Positions 1-6,169 of a DNA stretch of 6,169 nucleotides are shown here, in pieces. The stretch spans positions 1 to 6,169 of the forward strand of contig JAUXIR010000102.1 in NCBI GenBank assembly GCA_030620915.1. Reading direction: 5' to 3'. How positions within the stretch are numbered: position 1 is the first letter of the stretch; every line of letters starts with the position of its first letter. The notes beneath the pieces were generated by a model. That model ran no database searches. It was not told where the DNA came from and saw nothing but the letters and a program-made list of their open reading frames with translations. The translations under genes and the position numbers were made by a program. The stretch comes from Geopsychrobacter sp. GTDB lineage: Bacteria > Desulfobacterota > Desulfuromonadia > Desulfuromonadales > Geopsychrobacteraceae.

Positions 1-873
1 ATCGCCCTGCAGTATGTCGGCCGCCTGAAGGAGAGTCCCGTTGAGAGCGTGGTCGCCGGGACTGAAAGCCTGCTGCTGGCGACCGAGGCGCGACTGCGCT
101 ATTGGGACATCACCGAGGCCCAGATTGAGGCGTTGCGCACCCACGGCAAGATCACCCGCACCATGACCCTGTACGCCCCCTTCAAGGGAATCGTAACCCG
201 AATAAACGTCCCCGAAGGCGGTCACATCCGCCCCGGGCAGGACCTTTACGAAATAGCCGACCTTTCCAACATCTGGGTCTACGCCGATATCTTTGAGTAC
301 GAAGCACCCTGGCTGAGGCTGGGACAGGAAGCGGAGATGACCCTACCCTCTCAACCGGGGATCATCTACCGCGGCAAGGTCTCCTATATCTATCCCTATC
401 TGCAGAACAAGACCCGTACCCTTCGAATCAGGTTGGAACTTTCCAACAGTTCCGACTTCGCCCTCAAGCCTGAGATGTGGGCCAACGTCAGTCTACGGAC
501 GACGGTCTCCCGCCAGGGACTCGGCATCCCGATTCAGGCCGTCATCCGCACCGGCGAACGTGACATCGCCCTGGTCGCCCTCGAGGGGGGACGTTTCGCC
601 CCCCGCGAACTCCGCCTAGGAGCCCAGACCGGGGATGAATTCGAGGTTCTCGACGGACTCAAGGAGGGCGAACGGGTGGTCACCTCGGCCCAGTTCCTCA
701 TCAACTCCGAAAGCAACCTGCAGTCCGCCATCGGCAAGATGCTCAAGCCGCAGGCTGAGCAGGAGCCGACCGGCCAGGGCCCACCAGCCACCGGCATGCC
801 GGAGATGAAAATGGCCGAGCCGGAATCCGACCCGGACTCAGCGGCCGTACCCGGCCCGCGGAAAGGGGACTAG
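1..873 (+). CDS. cusB: CusB-like periplasmic adaptor of a heavy-metal RND efflux system, 5' truncated
   Basis: The frame is open from the first base, so the gene begins upstream; 290 residues are visible, against about 400 in E. coli CusB. A GTG at 49 lies inside conserved hairpin sequence and is not the true start. In order, the visible protein has the descending arm of the alpha-hairpin (about residues 1-50), the second lipoyl half-motif (about 56-86, YAPFKGIVT then DLYEIADLSNIWV), the beta-barrel (about 87-166, with YIYPYLQNKTRT and LKPEMWANV) and the membrane-proximal domain (about 174-240, GLKEGERVVTSAQFLINSES). This order is typical of the CusB/HlyD adaptor family, which links the inner-membrane pump to an outer-membrane channel in the periplasm. 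The last 45 or so residues are a Pro/Glu-rich tail with a methionine cluster, GMPEMKM. The stop is three bases before cusA, so the two are co-transcribed and probably coupled. Copper/silver specificity is inferred from the pump. Confidence 0.93.
   Translation: MALQYVGRLKESPVESVVAGTESLLLATEARLRYWDITEAQIEALRTHGKITRTMTLYAPFKGIVTRINVPEGGHIRPGQDLYEIADLSNIWVYADIFEYEAPWLRLGQEAEMTLPSQPGIIYRGKVSYIYPYLQNKTRTLRIRLELSNSSDFALKPEMWANVSLRTTVSRQGLGIPIQAVIRTGERDIALVALEGGRFAPRELRLGAQTGDEFEVLDGLKEGERVVTSAQFLINSESNLQSAIGKMLKPQAEQEPTGQGPPATGMPEMKMAEPESDPDSAAVPGPRKGD
863..868 (+). promoter_or_regulatory. Ribosome binding site of cusA
   Basis: AAGGGG lies in the last codons of cusB, eight bases before the GTG at 877. 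It supports that GTG as the cusA start and indicates that ribosomes finishing cusB can reinitiate immediately on cusA. Confidence 0.65.
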
Positions 874-876
874 ACC

Positions 877-3800
877 GTGCTGCGCAGGCTCATCGAAGCA
901 TCGGTGCGCAATCAGTTTCTGATCAGCCTTGCTATCGTTGCCATCATCGCCGGCGGGGTCTATGCCGTCAGAAATATCCCCCTCGACGCCCTGCCTGACG
1001 TCAGCGACGTGCAGGTTATTATCTTCACCGAATGGCCGGGACAACCGCCGCAGATCGTCGAAGACCAGATCACCTATCCCCTGACCACCACCATGCTGGC
1101 CGTGGCCAACGCCAAGGTGGTGCGCGGCTACTCCTTCTTCGGCCTCTCCTTCGTCTATGTCATTTTCGAAGACGGGACCGACATCTACTGGGCCCGCAGC
1201 CGGGTTCTCGAATACCTCAGTTTCGTCCAGAACCAACTTCCGACCGGGGTGACACCGGCCCTCGGACCCGACGCCACCCCGGTCGGCTGGGTCTTCGAAT
1301 ACGCCCTGGTCGATCGCAGCGGACGGCACGACCTCGCCGAACTCCGCAGCCTGCAGGACTGGTACGTGCGCTACCAACTGCAGACCGTGCCCGGGGTGGC
1401 CAATGTCGCCACCGTGGGCGGATTCGTCAAACAGTACCAGGTCAACGTCGATCCCAACCGGTTGCTGGCGTACAACCTGTCGATCAACAAGGTCATCAAG
1501 GCGATTCGCCGCAGCAACAACACCGTCGGCGGCCGGGTCGTGGAGTATGCCGAAACCGAATACATGGTGGAAGGGATCGGCTACATCGAAAAACGGGAGG
1601 ATATCGAGCAGATCCCGGTCGCCGTAGACGGAAGCGGCACGCCGATCCTGGTCCGTGACATCGCCGACGTGCGTCTGGGGCCCGATATCCGGCGGGGAGC
1701 GGTCGATCTCGACGGCCAGGGCGAGGCCGTGGTCGGCATCGTGGAAATGCGCTACTGGAACAATGCCCTCGACGTCATCAACCGCGTAAAGAACAAGATT
1801 GAGGAGTTAAAACCCGGCCTCCCCGAAGGGGTCGAGATCCTTCCGATCTACGATCGGTCCTCCTTGATTCACCGAGCGCAGGAGACCCTTAACCGCAAAC
1901 TGATTGAAGAGAGCCTCATCGTCGCTCTGGTCTGCATCGTTTTCCTGCTTCATCTGCGCTCGGCCCTTGTGGCGATTGCCATCCTGCCGATCGGCATCTT
2001 GGGCGCCATGATGATCATGTACTTTCAAGGACTCGCCGCAAATATCATGTCGCTGGGCGGCATCGCCATCGCCATCGGCGCCATGACTCCCGGGGCGATC
2101 GTCATGATCGAGAACGCCCACAAACACCTGGAGCGTGATCGGGGGCAGAAACCGCATTGGGAGATCATCGTCGACGCCGCCAAGGAGGTGGGACCGGCTC
2201 TCTTCTATTCGATGGCGATCATCGCCGTCTCCTTCCTGCCGGTCTTTGCCCTGACCGGGCAGTCCGGGCGGATGTTCGCCCCGCTGGCCTATACCAAGAC
2301 CTACGCCATGCTGGCCGCGGCACTGCTGTCAGTGACCATAGTCCCGGTTCTCATGGGTTATCTGATCCGGGGGCGAATCCCCCCCGAGGCAAAAAATCCG
2401 GTCAACCGCCTGCTCACCTGGGCCTACCGACCCGTTCTGCACTGGTCGCTGAAATTGCGTTGGCTGGTGCTGGCCGCCGCCGTTGCCGCCTTGGCATTGA
2501 CCGCGATTCCCTACCAGAGGCTCGGTTCCGAGTTCATCCCGCCACTGAACGAGGGCGACCTGCTCTACATGCCGTCGATGCTGCCGGGGATCGCCATCAG
2601 TGCGGCCGCGGCCGTGGCTCAACAGACCAACAAGCTGATCATGCACCTTCCGGAGGTCGAACACGCCCTCGCCAAGGTCGGCCGAGCCCGCACCCCCCTC
2701 GATCCGGCGCCCCTCTCGATGCTGGAAACCACCATCATCCTGAAAGCGGAAGAAGAGTGGCGGCCGGGTATGACGATCGAGAAGCTCACTGCCGAACTCG
2801 ACCGGATCGTCGACCTGCCCGGAGTCACCAACGCCTGGACCATGCCGATCAAGACACGGATCGACATGCTCTCCACCGGCATCAAGACCCCGGTCGGCAT
2901 CAAGTTGACCGGACCGGACCTGGGGGTACTGCAACGGCTGGGAGAGTTGGTCGAGCCGGTCATTCGTGACATCCCCGGCACCCGCAGCGTCTTTGCCGAG
3001 CGGGTCGCTGGCGGCTACTATCTGGACTTTGTCATCAAACGGGAGGCGGCGGCACGCTACGGATTGACCGTTGACGATATCAACGATGTCATCCGTTCGG
3101 CCATCGGCGGCATGAACATCACCACGACGGTCGAGGGTCTCGAACGCTATCCGGTCAATGTGCGCTACGCGCGCGATCTGCGCCAAAACCCGGAAGCGTT
3201 ACGGCGGGTATTGATTGCCACCCCCACCGGAGCACAGATCCCGATCGAACAGGTGGCCGATATCTTCCATCGCATGGGTCCGCCGGCGATCAAAACCGAG
3301 GGTGCGCGACCCCAGGCCTGGATCTTCATCGATATCGATGCGGATCAGGACGTCGGCAGCTATGTCGAAAAAGCCCAGCGGATCATCGCCGAAAAGATCA
3401 GCGTCCCGGCGGGATACAGTATTCAATGGAGCGGTCAGTACGAATACATTCAAGAGGCCCGAGCACGACTCAAGGTGATGGTCCCGGTGACCCTGCTGCT
3501 GGTTTTTTTGCTCCTCTTCCTGAACTTTCGCAACCTCTCAAAGGTCTTGATCATCATGTTGACGGTCCCATTTTCCGCCCTGGGTGGAATCTGGTACATG
3601 GATCTGCTCGGCTACAACATGAGCGTGGCCGTCATGGTCGGGTTTATCGCGCTGATCGGGGTAGCGGTGGAGATCGGCGTGGTGATGATCCTCTACCTGG
3701 ATCAGGCCTTCGAGAAGAGTCTCGCGGAGAAAGAACACCTCGACATGAGCGATCTGCATGAGGCGGTGATGGCCGGCGCGACCGGAAGGGTCCGTCCCAT

Positions 3801-4008
3801 CGCCATGACCGCATGTGCAATCATCGGCGGACTGTTGCCGATTATGTGGAGCATCGAAACCGGGTCGCGGGTCATGAAACGGATTGCCGCCCCGATGATC
3901 GGCGGCATGATCTCGGCGACCGTTCTGACCCTCATTCTCACCCCGGTCATCTATCAGTTCTGGCGGAGCTGGCAGTTACGCCGCTCAAACACCCGGAAGC
4001 AATCGTAA
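877..4008 (+). CDS. cusA: CusA-like heavy-metal RND efflux pump lacking two proton-relay residues
   Basis: This is a full-length (1043 aa; E. coli CusA is 1047) inner-membrane pump of the heavy-metal efflux RND family, starting at GTG. It has TM1 (about 12-33), periplasmic porter domain 1, TM2-7 (about 340-540), porter domain 2 and TM8-12 (about 866-1030). N-terminal landmarks are [27 protein letters not shown] and LRSLQDW. The Cu(I)/Ag(I) site is intact: M565, M615 and M664 match E. coli M573, M623 and M672, and E559, D609, E617, R661 and K670 match the surrounding charged residues. Relay methionines M391, M403, M410, M478, M493 and M1000 are present. The oddity is energy coupling. The TM4 motif reads [13 protein letters not shown] instead of GAMVDAAIVMIEN, so D405 is P405, and RPKAMT is RPIAMT, so K984 is I975; only E932 (E. 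coli E939) remains. Family assignment is firm. Activity as a proton antiporter is doubtful. Confidence 0.96.
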   Translation: MLRRLIEASVRNQFLISLAIVAIIAGGVYAVRNIPLDALPDVSDVQVIIFTEWPGQPPQIVEDQITYPLTTTMLAVANAKVVRGYSFFGLSFVYVIFEDGTDIYWARSRVLEYLSFVQNQLPTGVTPALGPDATPVGWVFEYALVDRSGRHDLAELRSLQDWYVRYQLQTVPGVANVATVGGFVKQYQVNVDPNRLLAYNLSINKVIKAIRRSNNTVGGRVVEYAETEYMVEGIGYIEKREDIEQIPVAVDGSGTPILVRDIADVRLGPDIRRGAVDLDGQGEAVVGIVEMRYWNNALDVINRVKNKIEELKPGLPEGVEILPIYDRSSLIHRAQETLNRKLIEESLIVALVCIVFLLHLRSALVAIAILPIGILGAMMIMYFQGLAANIMSLGGIAIAIGAMTPGAIVMIENAHKHLERDRGQKPHWEIIVDAAKEVGPALFYSMAIIAVSFLPVFALTGQSGRMFAPLAYTKTYAMLAAALLSVTIVPVLMGYLIRGRIPPEAKNPVNRLLTWAYRPVLHWSLKLRWLVLAAAVAALALTAIPYQRLGSEFIPPLNEGDLLYMPSMLPGIAISAAAAVAQQTNKLIMHLPEVEHALAKVGRARTPLDPAPLSMLETTIILKAEEEWRPGMTIEKLTAELDRIVDLPGVTNAWTMPIKTRIDMLSTGIKTPVGIKLTGPDLGVLQRLGELVEPVIRDIPGTRSVFAERVAGGYYLDFVIKREAAARYGLTVDDINDVIRSAIGGMNITTTVEGLERYPVNVRYARDLRQNPEALRRVLIATPTGAQIPIEQVADIFHRMGPPAIKTEGARPQAWIFIDIDADQDVGSYVEKAQRIIAEKISVPAGYSIQWSGQYEYIQEARARLKVMVPVTLLLVFLLLFLNFRNLSKVLIIMLTVPFSALGGIWYMDLLGYNMSVAVMVGFIALIGVAVEIGVVMILYLDQAFEKSLAEKEHLDMSDLHEAVMAGATGRVRPIAMTACAIIGGLLPIMWSIETGSRVMKRIAAPMIGGMISATVLTLILTPVIYQFWRSWQLRRSNTRKQS

Positions 4009-4027
4009 GCTGTTCCCATCCGATGGC

Positions 4028-4052
4028 TTTTATATATGTCCGGCCGATAAAA
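4028..4052. repeat. AT-rich inverted repeat after cusA
   Basis: TTTTAT (4028-4033) and ATAAAA (4047-4052) are perfect reverse complements around a 13-base loop containing CGGCCG; flanking GG and CC could extend the stem past one bulged base. It lies 19 bases after the cusA stop. There is no following T tract and the stem is AT-rich, so a rho-independent terminator is unlikely. It may be a weak mRNA 3' hairpin, a protein site, or chance. Confidence 0.25.
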
Positions 4053-4082
4053 CCTGAATCTGTCGTTTGGGCACGAATCCTG

Positions 4083-4103
4083 TTGAGCCGATTGTCAGCT
4101 CAA
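4083..4103. repeat. Short inverted repeat upstream of the uup promoter
   Basis: TTGAGC (4083-4088) and GCTCAA (4098-4103) form a perfect 6-bp dyad with a 9-base spacer. It sits 23 bases upstream of the candidate -35 box of uup. The position would suit an activator or repressor site, but a dyad this short can occur by chance and matches no operator I recognise. Confidence 0.25.
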
Positions 4104-4126
4104 TTGCCCCTGCGTCCTTATCCTGT

Positions 4127-4155
4127 TTGACGCCGCTCTTTTTTGGCTCTCTAAA
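4127..4155 (+). promoter_or_regulatory. Candidate sigma70 promoter for uup
   Basis: The -35 box TTGACG (4127-4132) matches TTGACA at five of six positions. It is followed by a 17-base spacer and the -10 box TCTAAA (4150-4155), four of six to TATAAT. Transcription would start near 4162, giving a leader of about 20-40 bases before uup. The spacer length is optimal, and this is the best match I see in the intergenic region. It implies uup is transcribed separately from cusBA. Confidence 0.5.
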
Positions 4156-4202
4156 ACTTCGATCTGTCCCTATCCCCCTGAAATATGCTACACCTTCCCG
4201 CT

Positions 4203-5966
4203 ATGGCTCTTATCTCACTCAACAACCTGTCCCTCGCATTTGGCGGATCGCCCCTTTTCGATCGCACCTCGCTGCAGATTGAACCACGGGATCGGATAGC
4301 CCTGATCGGGCGTAACGGCTGCGGCAAATCAACCCTACTGCGCCTGCTCAATGGCGAGCACAAAGCTGACAGCGGTGACATCATCCGTCAGCAGGGCCTA
4401 AAAACAGCTATCCTGCAACAAGACGTTCCCCTCAATTTTAGCGGCAATATCAGCGAAGTTGTGATCCGCCTGGCATCGGGTCACGGCGACGGACAACTCG
4501 AAGCCGTCCTCTCGCGCCTCGACCTCGACCCCAATCTGCCGGTGGCCAGCCTCTCCGGGGGGATAAAACGCCGCGTCCTGCTGGCCGCGGCACTCTATAG
4601 TGAACCCGACCTGCTGCTGCTTGACGAACCGACCAACCACCTCGATATCGACTCAATCCTCTGGCTCGAACAATTCCTGAAACGACTGCCGACCTCACTG
4701 GTCTTTGTCAGCCACGACCGTGCCTTCACGGCCAGTGTCGCCAGTCGTATCGTCGAACTCGACCGGGGTGAGCTGTTCGATTATCCCTGTAACTATCCGA
4801 CCTATCTGCAGCGTCGTGAAGAGCGCCTGCATGCCGAAGACGAACTCTGGCGGCGGCAGGACAAGAAACTGGCCGAAGAAGAGGTCTGGATACGGCAGGG
4901 GATCAAGGCCCGTCGCACGCGCAATATGGGCCGCGTTCGGGCACTGAAAAAAATGCGCGAAGAGAATCGCCAGCGGCGCAATCGCAGCGGCGAGGTCCGC
5001 CTCAGCCTCGATACGGGTGGGCGTAGCGGCCAAATGGTTGCCGAAGCCAAAGAGGTCAGCTTCAGTTACGCGGATAAAACCATTGTCCGGGATCTGTCCC
5101 TGCGCCTGATGCGCGGCGACCGGGTTGCGCTGCTGGGGCCCAACGGCTGCGGTAAATCGACCCTGCTCAAGCTGCTGCTGGGGGAACTTAGTCCGACAAC
5201 CGGGGATCTACGCCAGGGGACCAACCTGCAGATCGTCTATTTCGATCAATTACGCGAACAACTCGACGAAAACGCCAGTGTCAAGCAGAACGTCAGTGGC
5301 GAGCACGATACGGTCGAGATCGCCGGCCGGCAACGCCATATCTACGGCTACCTGAGCGATTTCCTAGTCACGCCCGACCGGGCGCGCACACCGGTGCGGG
5401 TCCTCTCCGGCGGGGAGCGCAACCGCTTGCTGCTGGCCAAGCTCTTTACCAAACCGGCCAACCTGCTGGTGCTGGATGAACCGACCAACGACCTCGATGT
5501 TGAGACCCTAGACCTGCTCGAAGAGTTGCTGCTTGACTACCAGGGGACCCTGCTGCTGGTCAGCCACGACCGGACCTTTGTCGACAACATTGTAACCAGG
5601 TGCCTGGTTTTTGAGGGGGATGGGCGATTCAGTGAACAGATTGGTGGTTACAGTGACTGGCTGAATCAACGTCAGCAACTTCCTGAAAAAAAAATCAAAG
5701 AGAAGAAACTGCCGCGAGAAAGACAACTGCGCCCAAAACGGCTGAGCTTCAAGGAGAAACACGAACTCGAGGCCTTGCCACTCCTGATCGACAAACTGGA
5801 GACGGAACAGGCCGAGATTCATGCTTCCATGGCAGATCCCGCACTCTACCAGTCGGGGAAAAAAGAAGAGATCGAACGCTTAAAATCCCGCCTGCCTGAA
5901 GTGGAAGAAGAACTTGTGAGAGACTATACCCGTTGGGAAGAACTTGAGGCGCTGCGCGACAACTGA
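4203..5966 (+). CDS. uup: ABC-F family ATPase Uup
   Basis: This is a 587-residue soluble protein with two ATPase domains in one chain and no membrane segments. The first domain has Walker A GRNGCGKST (36-44), signature LSGG (117-120), Walker B LLLLDE with catalytic E142, and switch H171. The second has GPNGCGKST (312-320), LSGGE (401-405), Walker B with E426, and H455. The charged linker between them (about 195-262), with EEVWIRQGIKARRTRN, is characteristic of the Uup branch. The last 75 or so residues form the Uup-type C-terminal coiled coil (from LSFKEKHELEALP), a nucleic-acid-binding element in E. coli Uup. Family members act at ribosomes, and E. coli uup mutants show more precise transposon excision. 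ATG 4203 is chosen because MALISLNNLSLAF matches where the family starts. An in-frame ATG at 4185 would add six residues, and neither has a clear Shine-Dalgarno sequence. All catalytic residues are present. Confidence 0.93.
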   Translation: MALISLNNLSLAFGGSPLFDRTSLQIEPRDRIALIGRNGCGKSTLLRLLNGEHKADSGDIIRQQGLKTAILQQDVPLNFSGNISEVVIRLASGHGDGQLEAVLSRLDLDPNLPVASLSGGIKRRVLLAAALYSEPDLLLLDEPTNHLDIDSILWLEQFLKRLPTSLVFVSHDRAFTASVASRIVELDRGELFDYPCNYPTYLQRREERLHAEDELWRRQDKKLAEEEVWIRQGIKARRTRNMGRVRALKKMREENRQRRNRSGEVRLSLDTGGRSGQMVAEAKEVSFSYADKTIVRDLSLRLMRGDRVALLGPNGCGKSTLLKLLLGELSPTTGDLRQGTNLQIVYFDQLREQLDENASVKQNVSGEHDTVEIAGRQRHIYGYLSDFLVTPDRARTPVRVLSGGERNRLLLAKLFTKPANLLVLDEPTNDLDVETLDLLEELLLDYQGTLLLVSHDRTFVDNIVTRCLVFEGDGRFSEQIGGYSDWLNQRQQLPEKKIKEKKLPRERQLRPKRLSFKEKHELEALPLLIDKLETEQAEIHASMADPALYQSGKKEEIERLKSRLPEVEEELVRDYTRWEELEALRDN

Positions 5967-6004
5967 TCTATAGAATAACCGATCCATGCCTCCAATAAAG
6001 CCTT

Positions 6005-6042
6005 CCGCAGAGATACCGAGAGGGGCACCTCTTTCATTGCGG
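6005..6042. terminator. Nested hairpin between convergent genes, possible terminator or transcript end
   Basis: An outer stem, CCGCA (6005-6009) with TGCGG (6038-6042), encloses an inner perfect stem, AGAGG (6019-6023) with CCTCT (6028-6032), closed by a GGCA tetraloop. It lies 38 bases after the uup stop, where convergent genes usually share a transcript end. No T tract follows it on the plus strand, so a classical intrinsic terminator is not shown. It could instead be a 3'-stabilising hairpin. Confidence 0.35.
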
Positions 6043-6051
6043 ACTTTCAAC

Positions 6052-6059
6052 AAAAAAAA
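6052..6059 (-). terminator. T8 tract (minus strand) downstream of the zinc-ribbon gene, possible terminator tail
   Basis: Eight A residues on the plus strand read as T8 for minus-strand transcripts, 48 bases beyond the stop of the minus-strand gene and just after a GC-rich GGCCAAAGCGGG. The tract fits an intrinsic terminator, but I can form only a very weak stem directly before it. Confidence 0.3.
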
Positions 6060-6106
6060 CCCGCTTTGGCCTTGGATGTTCCTCGCCCCTTTCCTCTTGG
6101 CGAAAC

Positions 6107-6169
6107 CTAGAGCAGCGCTCCGCAGAATTTGCAGTGGCGGGCATCGACCTCGTGCCCCTCAGCGCTACA
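6107..6169 (-). CDS. C-terminus of a zinc-ribbon protein, partial
   Basis: Reading the minus strand inward from the right edge gives 20 codons and a TAG stop at 6109-6107. The peptide begins with Cys and ends HCKFCGALL. A CxxCG knuckle close to the C-terminus, with a further Cys about 12 residues earlier, is the usual second half of a C-terminal zinc ribbon (typically CxxC, about 10-12 residues, CxxCG). The first knuckle would lie at or beyond the window edge. Only the tail is visible, so the main domain and function are unknown. The gene is convergent with uup, with about 140 bases between stops. The assignment rests on the cysteine pattern alone, so a chance open frame is possible. Confidence 0.55.
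   Translation of the reverse strand, partial: CSAEGHEVDARHCKFCGALL

Noticed and set aside
49..51. GTG as a possible start of the adaptor
   Set aside because: The frame continues upstream to base 1 and the residues before it belong to the adaptor's helical hairpin, so the true start is outside the window.
838..1377. Open frame of 179 codons on the minus strand spanning the cusB/cusA junction
   Set aside because: No recognisable motif and fully antisense to conserved coding sequence on both sides.
2086..2094. Compensating frameshift as the cause of the TPG triplet in TM4
   Set aside because: Residues immediately on both sides are canonical in the same frame, and no single insertion/deletion pair I tried turns typical VDA codons into ACTCCCGGG; substitutions explain it better.
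2157..2969. Open frame of 270 codons on the plus strand, in another frame of cusA
   Set aside because: It is rich in Arg, Gly and Pro with no domain, fully inside cusA, and has no ribosome binding site; it is a frame-shift shadow of cusA.
2329..3186. Long open frame of 285 codons on the minus strand, antisense to cusA
   Set aside because: It is composed of Gly/Asp/Arg-rich low-complexity sequence, matches no family I recognise, and lies wholly opposite a strongly conserved pump. GC-rich codon bias produces such antisense frames.
4028..4052. Rho-independent terminator directly after cusA
   Set aside because: The stem is AT-rich with a 13-base loop and has no T tract, so it was kept only as a low-confidence inverted repeat.
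5967..5974. Perfect 8-base palindrome TCTATAGA after the uup stop
   Set aside because: Too short to separate from chance and not placed near a promoter for any visible gene.
1..6169. CRISPR arrays, tRNA or rRNA genes, insertion sequences, attachment sites
   Set aside because: I saw no spaced direct repeats, cloverleaf-forming sequence, transposase motifs or terminal inverted repeats anywhere in the window.

Overview
The window looks like chromosomal DNA of a Gram-negative bacterium. It encodes the adaptor and pump of a tripartite envelope-spanning metal exporter, the base composition is GC-rich, and the proteins resemble those of Desulfuromonadales-type lineages. That placement is an impression from sequence style, not a measured phylogeny.

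Layout: positions 1-873 hold the 3' part of a CusB-like periplasmic adaptor whose start lies off the left edge. Three bases later, with a Shine-Dalgarno-like AAGGGG inside the end of cusB, a complete CusA-like heavy-metal RND pump runs from 877 to 4008. A 190-base non-coding gap (4009-4202) carries a good sigma70-type promoter candidate (TTGACG-N17-TCTAAA). It is followed by a complete Uup-type ABC-F ATPase, 4203-5966. The final 203 bases hold a hairpin-forming stretch, an A8 tract, and on the minus strand the last 20 codons of a protein ending in a zinc-ribbon motif, convergent with uup.

CusB and CusA would form the inner-membrane and periplasmic parts of a Cu(I)/Ag(I) exporter; the outer-membrane channel would be encoded elsewhere, probably upstream. 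Uup is a soluble ribosome/DNA-associated ATPase with no evident link to metal efflux, and it appears to have its own promoter.

The most notable observation is in CusA. The three-methionine substrate site, its surrounding charged residues and most of the methionine relay are intact. Two of the three proton-relay residues known from E. coli CusA are missing: Asp405 is Pro405, within TPG in place of the usual VDA, and Lys984 is Ile975. Each change needs at least two base substitutions, and the 1043-codon frame is otherwise clean. This suggests a retained but altered or uncoupled pump, perhaps a partner subunit of another CusA, rather than an ordinary copper pump or a decaying pseudogene. Comparisons with E. 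coli CusA were made from memory.
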